This document shows, in pieces, positions 29,898-40,789 of a stretch of 64,000 nt of DNA; position 1 is the first letter of the stretch, and each line of letters begins with the position of its first letter. The position numbers and the translations under genes are program-made. The stretch comes from Melieria omissa (taxonomy: Eukaryota > Arthropoda > Insecta > Diptera > Ulidiidae). The notes below the pieces were generated by a model. It saw only the letters and a list, made by a program, of their open reading frames with translations, did not search any database and was not told the DNA's origin. Location: assembly GCA_963971225.1 (NCBI GenBank), contig OZ020270.1, forward strand, positions 75,346,432 to 75,410,431, written 5' to 3'.

Positions 29898-31258
29898 CGC
29901 CCGCTTTTCCTTATCGCCTTTTGGTGCTCAGGGCACCTGGAGTTTCCTGCCGCATGGCTACCTCCGCATAGAACGCAGTTTTGCGCGTTCCTGCAATTTG
30001 CCGCTTGATGGCCTTCTTGCCCACATTTTCTGCACAGATTTCTCCTATCCACGTCTTCCTTACAGTGTTGTGCCACGTGATTATATCCCCAGCACTTAAA
30101 GCACCGCATTGGCGACGAGCATTCGCGTATACGACAGGATACCCAGCCTATACGTATCCGTTGCGTTTTCAGCGCCTTAGCGGCGTCCTCTGCTGGTAGG
30201 TTTACGTATGCCGTTTGTGTGCCTTGCCGTCCCATACGCATACTACGGATCGAAGCTATGTCCGGGCGCCGTATGCCACATTGCTCTTGTAATGCATCGC
30301 ACACTTCTGCCGGAGTCGTGACTTCATCAAGGTCTCTCAGCTGTATGGTCACAGAGTGGGTCTTCGCCGACACCTTAGCAGCCCCGCCCAGTACACCCTC
30401 TACATCTGTTTGGAATTCTGCCGTGCTTCGTTCCGGTGCACGCTTCAGTTGTAGCAGCAGCTCGTTCTTCGCCGTCCTCCGCACGGCCTTAACGCTTTCG
30501 CCAAGGGACTTTAGTGCATCAGCGCTTTTAATTTTCCGCAGGATGTCTGCGTACGTCGCACCTTCCGTTGCAGCAATGATTATGGCGTCGGGTTTGACCC
30601 TCACTCCTCGTTCTCTGTTCTTCTTCTTCGGCTGCACTTTTGTCCAACCCTGCTTCTGCTGTGCTTTTGGTTTCTCCTGTGATGTGCGATCTGTTGCAAC
30701 TTTCTCCGTGTTCGACTTCGCTGTTGCTGGTGTTGCATTGCCTGCAGGTTCGGGCCTTTGCGGCAGACGTGCTTTTTCCTGCTTTTGTGTTAGCTTGCGT
30801 TTCGGGGGTGGTGTCTCCAGGTGGTTTGGCTGCCTCTTCTTTTGCTCTTCCCTTGCCTTGAGCCATGGTGAGGTTTGGGAGAAATTATTCTTCCTTATAA
30901 CTTCCTTGGCCACATCGTCTCTCTGCTCAATTGCGCAGAGTTCATACAGCGCTCTAATGCTGTCGATGGCGTCGCGCATCGGCTGGTGGACGGAGCGCCT
31001 TTTTCCATTTTCCAACATATCAACCAGGCTACTGATTTGCTCGCCCAGTTTGATGAATGGTTGGTACCCTCCTGCACCTCCTTCTCCTGTTTGCGATGCC
31101 TTTTCTGGTTGGCTCGTTGCACTGCTTTCCTGAGAGGCTAGTATAGCCTCATCGCTTGCCACCCGGCTTGGAGACCGGGGGATTCTGCCGCTTCTTTTGA
31201 ACGGATCTATTTCAGCTGTACTGCCTTCTGCCCTGTCGTCTGAGTTCACACTATTCAT
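29894..31258 (-). CDS. R1-clade LINE ORF1: Gag-like RNA-binding protein
   Basis: A 454-residue protein expected to package element RNA. The N-terminal part is acidic and Ser-rich, followed by a Lys/Gln/Pro-rich disordered region at about 130-225. A folded domain lies at about 235-370 (DAIIIAATEGATYADILRKI, VRRTAKNELLLQLKR). Three zinc knuckles of the CCHC type close the protein (CFKCWGYNHVAQHC, CRKCGQEGHQAANC, CVLCGGSHAAGNSRC). This layout is standard for ORF1 of R1, I and Jockey groups. The frame is intact. Start chosen as the first Met of the open frame; upstream there is a 750-bp 5' UTR. Confidence 0.88.
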   Translation of the reverse strand: MNSVNSDDRAEGSTAEIDPFKRSGRIPRSPSRVASDEAILASQESSATSQPEKASQTGEGGAGGYQPFIKLGEQISSLVDMLENGKRRSVHQPMRDAIDSIRALYELCAIEQRDDVAKEVIRKNNFSQTSPWLKAREEQKKRQPNHLETPPPKRKLTQKQEKARLPQRPEPAGNATPATAKSNTEKVATDRTSQEKPKAQQKQGWTKVQPKKKNRERGVRVKPDAIIIAATEGATYADILRKIKSADALKSLGESVKAVRRTAKNELLLQLKRAPERSTAEFQTDVEGVLGGAAKVSAKTHSVTIQLRDLDEVTTPAEVCDALQEQCGIRRPDIASIRSMRMGRQGTQTAYVNLPAEDAAKALKTQRIRIGWVSCRIRECSSPMRCFKCWGYNHVAQHCKEDVDRRNLCRKCGQEGHQAANCRNAQNCVLCGGSHAAGNSRCPEHQKAIRKSGR

Positions 31259-32007
31259 TTCTAATGGGTCCCAACTCGAAGTCGTTATCTTTGTTCGTGC
31301 GTGTAGTCACCTTAAGACCCCATGGGTCCCTTTGCTAGCAGTGAGGTCCATGCGAGAGTTGACACAAGCCTTTATGAGAACTTGTGTACAGAGCTGGGTC
31401 AGCGCTAATCAGGAATATTACATCTGAACCTACACGACCAGTTAATGGTGACGAACATTGAGCGTATTTCGAGGCCTGCCAGGGTTTTAACGGGACGGAG
31501 GCGATTATGCCATTAGCCTGGAAGCCATTTCTACAAGATTTCACTCTTGTATACTGAGGTAACAGAATGCCATAATCGCCGGCCCAATAACTTCCGTGTC
31601 CAATACATTTGTTTCAGTATGCCATAATTAAGACCTTACTGGGCTCGGTCTTAATGCAGTTTATGCCTACTGCCAGGCTTTAGTCGCAGCCGCTCCTAAC
31701 CTGGAGACAGACGCTGACCAAGATAACTGCTCCTACGAGGCTGACGTTTCTTGGGTTTATTTTTGCCCTACTATGCCTACGCAGAGTGGGGGGACACCTT
31801 GATTTAAGAGGCGGTGTCGACTCGCCTCTGTCGCAGATTCATCTTTGGGTCCTGCTAGCATTTTTACCGCGCCCTCCGAATATGCCGCTCCTGGTCGGGG
31901 ACTGCTTATTTGTCTGATGACTTATTCGCAGCTAACCCAGATATCTCTGGGTCGTTTCGCTATCCGCCACCTGCGACCCCCATGGTAGCCTAGAGCCCGG
32001 CCGCATG
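31259..32007 (-). promoter_or_regulatory. LINE 5' UTR, likely internal promoter
   Basis: About 750 bp lie between the TSD and ORF1. LINEs of this clade carry their promoter here. No motif such as a defined initiator or DPE was demonstrated by me. It has no ORF of note. Confidence 0.5.
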
Positions 32008-32056
32008 ACACACACAAGGGTGTGTGAAAATAAATGTGCGTGTTGCTTGTGCATGC

Positions 32057-32808
32057 CAGCGATTAAGCGATGAAAACTGGGAGAGTAAGCCGATTTTTGT
32101 GCCTTTTTTTCAATTCACGTACACAGTCCGTGTGTGCTGGCAGTGATCAGCTTTTCACTGTCTCTGCTCTTTTCCCGACATTAGGGATTCCTTTCAATTA
32201 TTTGCTTTTTAAAGTATGTTCTCATTAATTTTCTGCATTAAATGCCAACACATGAACTTTTTTGGTTTCATTTTTAAATATTGATGACAAATATACCAAA
32301 GAACACAAAGCTAAATGCATTGAATATGACGGGGTCAATTGCCGTCCTATTTATTTCGCATTTCTTCATTTATCGAATCTCTAACGATCAGATAAGATCA
32401 GGCTAAATGCTCTAGTTTGACCGCAGGGTTGTTTTTTTGGATGCAGCTAATAAAATCTTAATTTAATTAAATTAAAATCATTCCCAAGGATTAATTTGGC
32501 GCTTTTGGGCAATAATATATTTTTCTAGTCAGTTTTATACAAACGTATTACGAAATGGCACCAAAAATATACAAATAAAGACACATTTCTTTGGTCACAA
32601 AAAATGACTCACACCAGCAACACTGGAATTTTGAAATGAACTAGAACAACAACCCCGTTTTGGAAATTTATATGGAGGAAAAACTACGTTCCTGATCAAG
32701 CTTGGGGCCTACTAGTAGGCCCCAAGGTTGCAATTTTGCAATAATATTAGTGTAATTCTGTGCATGTATTTCTACCGGCTCTCCCAGTTTCACATGGCTT
32801 AATCGCTG
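32057..32808. mobile_element. Terminal-inverted-repeat element, ~750 bp
   Basis: Inverted ends CAGCGATTAAGC.ATG and its complement, extended by ACTGGGAGAG, face each other at 32057-32098 and 32770-32808. No TSD is clear. The interior is AT-rich and I see no coding sequence. Confidence 0.5.
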
Positions 32809-32810
32809 TC

Positions 32811-33310
32811 GATAGTGAATGATAGTGAACACCCAAATTTTTACATGGAGTACTCTAAATAGTGAACAATCGAAAACCTCTAAATAGAGAACAAAATTTG
32901 GAAATAAATTTCAAGCAAAAAAGCAACAAAAAACACAAGAAGGAATCAAAAATGAAAGAGAAGAAATTTGCATTTTTGCTGTTGATTGTTACAAAATAAG
33001 CTGTTTCTTGACCTTACTGGTTATGTTTTTTGTCGAATGCAAACCGATTGTGGTTGAAAGTGGACTTGTTTATGTGTATCTAAAACTTTGTGAATGCAAG
33101 AAGCAAACGTCTATTCGCTAGTTCTTTCAATAAGCATACATTTATGTTTTCCTACTAATTCATTTTATGATCTCTTGAATTTATATACACAAAGTGTATT
33201 TTGAGCAAATAAAACAAGTTTTTGATCAAAAATTTTAACCTCGATAGCGTGAACAACCTCAATACTGTGAACAGGCCTTGCAATAATTAGTTCACTATAT
33301 CCAGACGCGA
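32811..33310. mobile_element. Possible Tigger/pogo-type non-autonomous element
   Basis: Recurring AGTGAAC/GTTCACT motifs at both ends (ATAGTGAATGATAGTGAAC at 32813; GTTCACTATATCCAGACGCG at 33290) resemble pogo/Tigger termini, with CTG.TA at the right border (33310-33314). The left border is degraded. There is no transposase. Confidence 0.4.
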
Positions 33311-33639
33311 CTGTATTTTCATTGAGATCTTTTTCGCAAGAATCTGGTCCATACGGATCCATTTATTTCTGAAATATTCATTTTTCGGGAATTTAAAAAA
33401 CCGAAATTTAAGGGACCCAGAATCATTGCTATAGCTCCTTTGACAGGAAAAAATAGCGCAATTCTTGTTATATTTACACTTTTTGACGCAATTGTTTATA
33501 TTCATGATAAAAACTTGATGACGTTAATTTTGTTGGGATTCAACACAATTTTTAGGGATTCATCCACGTCAAAATGTTTTCAAATCAGTTAACGCATGTT
33601 GGATTTTTAGGTGGTTTCATTATTTAATTGCGTGTGAAG

Positions 33640-33730
33640 GCAACGCACACAATTTTGCGAATATTTTCGAATAGCCGAAGTGCGTATGGGACCGGCTGCA
33701 AAGTAAATCCTAAGTAGCGTGACTCTTAAA
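33640..33730 (-). repeat. Repeat unit carrying the empty site of the 36622 MITE
   Basis: The minus strand reads CGCTACTTAGGATTTACTTT without interruption, while at 36612-36621 and 37007-37020 the same phrase is split by a 385-bp MITE with TTA duplicated. A further relative of the unit (ATAGCCGAA.TGCGTA..GGACC) lies at 37187-37209. Confidence 0.65.
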
Positions 33731-33974
33731 CGTAATTTAAGACGATTTTATAAAGGAATCGCTTACTTTTTATGTTGGTATAACCAGAGAAAAGAAAGCT
33801 AAATAAAATTCTCATAAACTAGCTGGTTTTTACCAAAATTTATGAACAAATTTAATTTATTTCGTTTGTTATTCAAGAGCAACTCTGCCTTCGTTATATG
33901 TATTCTCCACAAGTCATTGTCAGTTGCAAATGAAATTCAAATGGTATTCCTGTTTGAATTTGAATAAATTTGTA

Positions 33975-34690
33975 TTAAGGGGGTATTCCGTAGTGACGCG
34001 CCTTTTTCAGGTAGATTTTCAAGAATTTTTTTCTCAGAAAATATAAAAGATATTCAATTTCTGCCATATATTTATACATATTTCATGTACACAAAATAAT
34101 GTTTACTGGTCGCATACACAAAAATTACGGCTTCCAGAGCGAGTTGAAATTAAGTCGTTTCCAGCGCAGGGGAAAACGGTAGACGTGATTGCAGCTGTCT
34201 CGGAAGTCTTAAACAAAAAACAAAAGAATCTGTGTAATGTCAGCTATCGTGTGAAGTACGGAAAAGTAAAAATATTGAAATTTAGAAAAGTTATGCAAAT
34301 TTAAAAAATATATGTGATTTGAGGGTTTTTTTGTCAAAGTAAATGTTGGATTAAGAATAAACTACTTATTGTATAGACACAATTTTAGACAGTACGATAG
34401 CGACATGTATGTAGAACATTCAGTTAAAATTTGAAGCAAATCGGCTTAGTAGAACTTGAGATATTCTGTCTACCAGTTTGAAAAACATGGTTTCGAGAAA
34501 AAGAGGATTTAAGTTTTGGGTTAAGATAATTTCGGTCGGCGCGCCGACTTTGACATCCCATAACTTTCGGAATTTTCGAGATATTGGAAAAATACTTTCA
34601 CAGTTTGAATTGTAAATACGTTGAGATTATGAAAATGTAATAAAAAAAAGTTCGAATTTTTGAAGCCGTCACTGCTGAATACCCCCTTAA
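33975..34690. mobile_element. TTAA-flanked ~0.7-kb element, copy D
   Basis: TTAA at 33975-33978 and 34687-34690; inverted ends GGGGGTATTCCGTAGTGACG against CGTCACTGCTGAATACCCCC (complement matches at most positions). Same size class and architecture as copies A, B and E. It is non-coding. Confidence 0.7.
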
Positions 34691-35197
34691 GCCCTTTAGG
34701 AAAAATCCAAACGCAAAATCCAATCCACATCATTACAGTAAGGCTAATTGTTTCCTTTATAATAATTTGCTTGCGTTAAATTCAATTGATGCAGGTTTTT
34801 TCTTGTAATGTGTCGCAGCGCATTGTCTTCTTAATATACACTTATATATTTTGTTTAAAATTTTGCAAAAGTATAATTCATAATTTTATGTAGGAACAAA
34901 CTCTACATACTTTCATTTGTATTAATTTATTCAGTTGCAGTTGCAACAGCAGTTGTCAGGACAATGGAAAAAATATGCACTTTGCTTTCCACACAGTTTG
35001 ATCGCTTTTTCTTCAACTCAAAATTTATAAGTTTAACAATTTGCTAGCCTTCAATTATTAATTTCAATTCGCAAAAGCATCAATTTCCAGCAAAGCTAAT
35101 ACCAAATGCACCTGCATGAAAACAGCCTCTAAAGAGCTGCACCGCGTGACACACGTCGACAATCGATTATTGTTGTTGCTGCTGTTGTGGTTAATGC
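34691..35197. other. AT-rich intergenic or intronic DNA
   Basis: No coding sequence, repeat family or RNA gene recognised. Confidence 0.3.
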
Positions 35198-35770
35198 TCA
35201 ATATTTTGCATTGCTGTAGTTATTCACAAATATGTCGACCAGAATCGCCAGCTCTACAGCATGGCACAAGTACTTGTGGCCGTAGCGCATCTCTCCATCG
35301 AAACGATGAAACTCAACAGGACTCCAACCCAAGCCACGCGTATTCAGCGCTGTGCGATACAGCTTATACTTATCCCAGTTCGAATAGCACCACATAGTCA
35401 TCCTCGGCATGGAGAATCATCACAATGGCCACAGATGAACACCGGGTTCGAGGTCACTGAGGTGATGTACTTATAGACGGCGATGGCATCGCGCACAACA
35501 CGCTCCTCGGTGGGCGAGACCTGATACGAATCGCCATAGCCGCGATGGTCCAGCGAGAGCACGTGGTAGCGCAGCAGCTTGTACATATCGACGCGATGGC
35601 CGGCGCCGCGTGACCCCGCATTTCCGTACAGGTAGAGCACTACGACGCCGGGCACCTTCAGCAGGTGCTCGTAGAAGTTCTCCTCGTTTTCGGGCGTCAT
35701 AGTGTTCTGAAAGTGGGTTAGCGCCGCATCGTCATCGGTCATATTCCGCGCTTCCGGAAGTTCCTGCAGC
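35198..35770 (-). pseudogene. ABHD12-like serine hydrolase pseudogene
   Basis: The minus strand encodes parts of an alpha/beta hydrolase of the ABHD12 (lysophosphatidylserine lipase) type: NFYEHLLKVPGVVVLYLYGN, GSRGAGHRVDMYKLLRYHVL, HRGYGDSYQVSPTEERVVRD, and, after a break near 35410, the C-terminal block KLYRTALNTRG, FHRFDGEMRYGHKYLCHAVE with the His of the catalytic triad. The segment between, which should hold the nucleophile elbow GxSxG and the acid, is deleted (roughly 80 codons) and the frame shifts there. The HGN oxyanion motif is YGN here. The 5' edge is preceded by TTTTGTGCTGCAG, a plausible splice acceptor, so this may be a duplicated genomic exon rather than a retrocopy. Confidence 0.7.
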
Positions 35771-35774
35771 ACAA

Positions 35775-36600
35775 AATAATCATGTCAACGATATGCCACG
35801 AAAACTCGATATAGCAAACCTGATGGATGCAAGTCCAATATATGTATATCGTTGCGAAAAATTGTCCTTTTGAGTAATTTAATGAAAAACGACATTTCAT
35901 TTTTGCCTTGGTTGTGAAATTTGCACATTTTGTGGTGAAAGTGGTCAAATTATTATAAGAAATAATGAAATTTGAAATTTTTGTTATCGATGGTGAATAT
36001 AGAAATGTATTTAGATGGGAAATGTTTGTAATGATTATGATTTCATTAAAATTATTTCATTCAGTTCAGTCGCATCAAAGAAATTTAATAATGAATACGA
36101 AAATGTTCTTCTGAACACATTCATCATCTTTTGATTAAATTATAGTGTTGTGAGTTTATATTACCAATCAAAATGAATAAAAACATATTTTTAGTACGCA
36201 TTAAGTGTTCTGAAGATGCACGACATTACTATAACACACAAAATTTGAAAAAATGTATTACAAGAAACTATGTCGTTCGCATTTTACCTTGTACGATAAG
36301 AAAATTACCTTAATATTGATTCGGAATGTTTTATGTTTTCATCATGAAATTATTTGTGCGAAAGCAAAATATAAATTTGTATTAAAATGTTGTCCATTTT
36401 AATCAATTGTGGTTATAACTATTGCATTTCTACAGTAATTTTACAGTTTCGTTAAGATATTTAATCTTTCAAACATTTCTTTATTTCTTGATTGGAAAAA
36501 GCAGTCAGAAAATTAGGCATCAAATTTACTCCCAAAACCAACAGAAAATCGTTCTGGGGTAGCACTGCTTGTGCGGCAACACTGCCACTAGTGTCCGGCC
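35775..36600. other. AT-rich DNA without recognised features
   Basis: No gene or clear transposon seen. The last 80 bases belong to the repeat unit that is interrupted by the following MITE. Confidence 0.3.
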
Positions 36601-36621
36601 AAAAAAGAGTCGCGCTACTTA

Positions 36622-37006
36622 AGGTTTGATTACACGTAACGAGTAGAGTGACGAGACATCAACTCTAACGAGTACTCGTTTCGTCTAAACAGTAAGGCGA
36701 GTTCTTGATTGAGTCAGTGACCGATGAAAGTGGCGAGAGAGTCACTTTACCGTTATATTTTCTCTTTTTCGCAGCGGTTCGCGGAATCGCTCGTAACATG
36801 CGGAATGCGTCACACACCACTTTTCGCTCGGTTGATTTTAAGTGCGCGAGTTGGTTAGTTCATTTTGTGCATTGTAAAACCGAACTGACTCGCCACGTGT
36901 CAAAATACGTCTGAACAACTCGTCGCTTTTTCTCGCTATCCCAATTCTTTCGGCCTAATACCATTTTGATGTCTCGTCACTCGACTCGTTACGTGTAATC
37001 AAGCCT
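36622..37006. mobile_element. 385-bp MITE with TTA duplication (PIF/Harbinger-like)
   Basis: Inverted ends AGGTTTGATTACACGTAACG and CGTTACGTGTAATCAAGCCT, followed inward by TGACGAGACATC and GATGTCTCGTCA. TSD TTA at 36619-36621 and 37007-37009, independently confirmed by the uninterrupted paralogous site at 33640-33730. It is non-coding. Confidence 0.75.
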
Positions 37007-37207
37007 TTAGGATTTACTTTGCCTACTGCGCTGATAGCAAGGCGCATAACAACAGCAGTAGCATCATCACAGCGCACAGTTGATGTGCGACTGACCACAT
37101 CAACTGTTGATGATCAACATAAAGCAAATTATGAAAGCTGACTTTGAATTGAGATGTTTGCTGAAGTCATCGCGAATATGTTCCAATAGCCGAAATGCGT
37201 ATAGGAC

Positions 37208-37731
37208 CAGCGTTGCCACAAGCAAAAAAAATTAATAACCAGGAACAAAAATAAAAGTAACCAAAATGTAAATTTAATAACCAAAATATTTATTCCACAT
37301 AACCAAAAAAATAAACACTCATACATAAAGTTCAAGATGTAAGGAACATTTCAAAAAGGCCTTTGACACATATGTATGTGTGACATAAAATAAATAATTA
37401 ACACCTTCACGCATAGTAAACATTTCAGTGAGCTGCAAAAATAGACAGGATATTCTTTTTAATTAGTTGCGAAACACCGCGAATGTGTTGTTGACTCTTT
37501 TTAAAACGTAGTTATTGATTTAAACGATGCTGCTTACTTTTTTACGAGAAACTGCAATGGTTATGAGTTGCCAGTAAGGAATATTGTGCTATATTTAAGA
37601 TAATTTTTTTATCAGTGTGCAATATTGTAAAAAATAACCAAATGGAATAAAAAATCACCAAATAACCAAAACCTATTTTTAAAAATGAAAATAAAAAAAT
37701 AATAATAAAAATAACCAAAACGGCAACGCTG
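37208..37731. mobile_element. hAT-type MITE, 524 bp
   Basis: Ends CAGCGTTGCC and GGCAACGCTG; flanks TATAGGAC (37200-37207) and TATGAGAC (37732-37739) look like an 8-bp TSD with two changes. The interior is A-rich with repeated ATAACCAAAA. No transposase. Confidence 0.6.
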
Positions 37732-37739
37732 TATGAGAC

Positions 37740-40549
37740 CTACTGCGCTGGTACGAAAATTTATGCGAGTTGACACCTCTATGTGTTTATTTGCTTAGTG
37801 CTGAAACATTACTTTGTTTGTTAATTTGTTCGCATTTTTTTTAGAAGATCTGTTCTTCATACTGAAATTTGTGCAGTAGCGGTATAAAGTTTAAAAGTTA
37901 CACATTTCTTCAACTAATTAAATAGAGTGTGGGAAGAATAGAATGTGTGTCGTTAATTAAATGCTACATAAATATATAAACGCACAAGGCATATAAACAA
38001 TTTAATATTTTATATTGCCACAATTTTATTTATTTATTTATGCCATTAGGACAGCTTGACGTTGAAGCAGCAATGAGTCGTTCTTTTAGTTACGTATAAA
38101 AGCTGCTTTAAGATCGAAAGATCTCCAATAACAAAATCGAATTACGTATTCAATATTTTTCCCAAAACTCAAAAGTTAAAATGCATAACTTGTATTTTTT
38201 TTATTAATTTTTTAATCTTCATTCAGACAGACAAAAATAATCCAAACCTGTTAAAAAAGTTAGGTCTGAAAGCGATAAAGTAATGAATGAGTGCACCAAT
38301 TTGTGATGAAAATCATATTTTTGAATTTTGTAGTAACTTTACGCAATTTTTATTTTCTTCTGTATTACTCTGATCTGTTGTATGCATGTCTGGATACTGA
38401 CATTTGCCGCCATAGCGACTATTAATTTTTCCAAACAAAAGTACCGCTTAACAGGTGACCTGCCTGACCTATGCGATACAGGAAACTGAAACTATGTGCT
38501 TTGGTCTATTCTTAAACACACTCAACTCGCCTAATCAAGTATGTAAGCCTGAAAGCTTGCAATATCATTTGGACTTGAAGAAGTCACCGACTGTGTTGGC
38601 TGTACCAGCAGTTTGGTTGTAGTCTATATAGACTTAGAGTTGGTGTTGCTGCTGGTATTTCGCTAGCTATGTAATGGCCGCACGAATGCTGTCACACACA
38701 AGGACAGATGTAGCCGCAGTTGAAAATCATTTCGCTCGCGACAAATTGGCGCAAATTGCTGCATACTTGGCGTGTCTAAACTAATTTCTGTCACCAGCCT
38801 CGTTGCTCGAATGCTTTCAGAATTAAATGCTTTTGATACTGATAGCGGTCGGGTGGAGATGTTTCGCAAGCATGGGCTATTCCATGAAGGCAGTCACGAA
38901 TCATAACGCCGAGTAGGGCCACATTTTGTGTCGCTGCATACAAGCCAGCGAACAGTGTTGGCCAGTGCGGCAACCGTCACAGTTTATTGTTGTTTGGCTC
39001 ACAAAAAAGTGCTAAAACTTCACACACAAGATTTAGTAAATTGATCAAGCCTGCCAAATCGGTAAGTTTTGAAAATGTCAAAAGTCAGCTGAAATCTATG
39101 CTTGATGGAAAAAAAGAACTCGGAAAAATGTTTTAATCGCGCATGGGCACGGTAAATCACTGCTGAAGAAGTAAACTGAAGTTAGGGGTAGCTTTTTCTT
39201 AAATGTGATAACGAGAGTGCCTTGTCGAAATAAGACGGTCTCATCGAGTGCTCAATATCGAATTGATGTATCGAACCGACGCGTCGCGACGCACAGTGTT
39301 TCGACTCCATACAAAATTGGGACACAAATAGAATGAGTGCTCTAAATTCGCTGAAAATTTGCAATCTGAATTATTTGGGGCTACTGACTTCAAAAATAAT
39401 GTTTGTTTTCCAAAAAAATATATAGCTTTAAAAAAACTCTAATATATATAACCAAGTATGCCATCACCACCGAGCGAAAACCGCTGGAGCTATAATGATG
39501 AAATTTGGTCAATAGTTGTATTTTAAAAAGTCAACCTTTAAAAAGGAGCGATTTTAAAAAATTCGACCTTGAAAGGCCGCAAACGGGGTGGTGAAGCTTA
39601 TATAGACGGGAATTGTGTTTTGGTCGGATTGTTTTAAAATTTTGTATATATGTATATACTCAAACAAAAATAACGAAATACGTATTTCAACGTTTTTCAA
39701 AATTCGATCTTCAAAGGGTGGAAAGAGGGTGATGAAGTTGCTTGAAAGAAACCATTTTTGGTTTTATTTCCGTCGAGCTTCACATAGACATGACACAGCT
39801 ATGAAGATGCAATGCTATGATAAAATGTGCAGGATGAAAGAAAATAACTGCCATTTTTCAAACCGTTCAGTTTATGCGGTTTCACTATCATCAAATATGA
39901 TGTTTTTAATCCCACACAAATAGTTCAATTGAAATAAAACTATTTTACAAATAGTTTTCTCCCGTAGTTTTCTTCTTTATTGTAAACAAGTGTAAATAAT
40001 GCAAGGTAATTTTAACAAAATAGTAGTTTACACAAATTCTATTATTTTCCAAGATCGCAGGAAATCGCAGAATTTATTTAATGATCCAAAAGAAGAAAGT
40101 CCATTCTATAGGATTACGTAAAAGAGTATGTGTAATAATGCGCAATTCGACATTTGCGATCTACAAAAATATATAATTTTTATAGCTTTTAGTAAAAAAA
40201 ATTTGTTGTTTAAATAACGTACAACCCCGTTTTTATTTAACTTTTTTTCAAAATAGCTTCTGAATTGATGTTAAGGTCTCTTATAAGTGCATAGCAGTAA
40301 CATTTTCTCCGATTGAAGCGAAAATAGTGTTTTAGTTACGTTTTCAATTGTTGACGCTCAAAACTGCATTTTATCATAAAACAATTTTTCTAGAATTTGA
40401 TCAACTTGTAAATGCTATAACTTTCCAAAATTTACCCGATTAAGAAATAATTTTAGATCTTGCTTAATGAAAGTATTATCTTTCAAATTACACAAATTTC
40501 TTTGAAATCGGTGACATACAATTTTTCTATTTTTGTCCCACTTCGGACC
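37740..40549. other. AT-rich DNA without recognised genes
   Basis: A stretch that matches the left flank of the 24.5-kb mariner is present at 37776-37797. A diverged direct repeat (CAAAATTCGA.CTT.AAAGG) occurs around 39550 and 39700. Short open frames exist on both strands but show no family motifs. Confidence 0.3.
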
Positions 40550-40745
40550 ACTGTGCGACGATTGTCGACTATCGAACTATGCCCCGAATACATCTGTCAA
40601 AATATAGAAAGAACAATCGTATGGGAACGATTATATTGACAACAACACGACTACACAAACACCGAACACAGTGTCGGTGTCGCCACCGTAGGCGACAAAA
40701 TCAAAGCAATTGGTATCACTACTTAGACTGGCAACATTCATTCCT
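40550..40745. repeat. Repeat unit, homologous to 43560-43690
   Basis: Shared phrases: TCGTATGG.AACGA, CAAACACCGAA / CGAACACCGAA, GTCG.TGTCGCCA, AGGCGACAAAA.C and AATTGG.ATCACT. The two copies lie on either side of the pogo-like element in the same orientation. Confidence 0.5.
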
Positions 40746-40789
40746 TGTTTGCATACTTTGCTCAGCTTCATGAGAAAAAATGCTTAATA

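Larger units (their letters stand above)
26702..32007 (-). mobile_element. Full-length R1-clade LINE (5.3 kb)
   Basis: On the minus strand: 5' UTR 32007-31259, ORF1 31258-29894, ORF2 29897-26901, 3' UTR 26900-26734 and a poly-A tail (T32 at 26702-26733). The TSD is 13 bp, ACACACACAAGGG, at 26689-26701 and 32008-32020. Both ORFs are open to their full length. Coding style and ORF overlap fit the R1 clade. The target contains a short (AC)n run, as for the Waldo and Mino branches of that clade, not 28S rDNA. Confidence 0.9.

Noticed and set aside
30219..31133. Plus-strand open frame of 304 codons opposite LINE ORF1
   Set aside because: Antisense of a GC-rich coding region with Cys/Ser-rich meaningless composition.
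38663..38973. Minus-strand frames in the 38.7-kb region
   Set aside because: Two short overlapping frames without domain, start context or splice signals.
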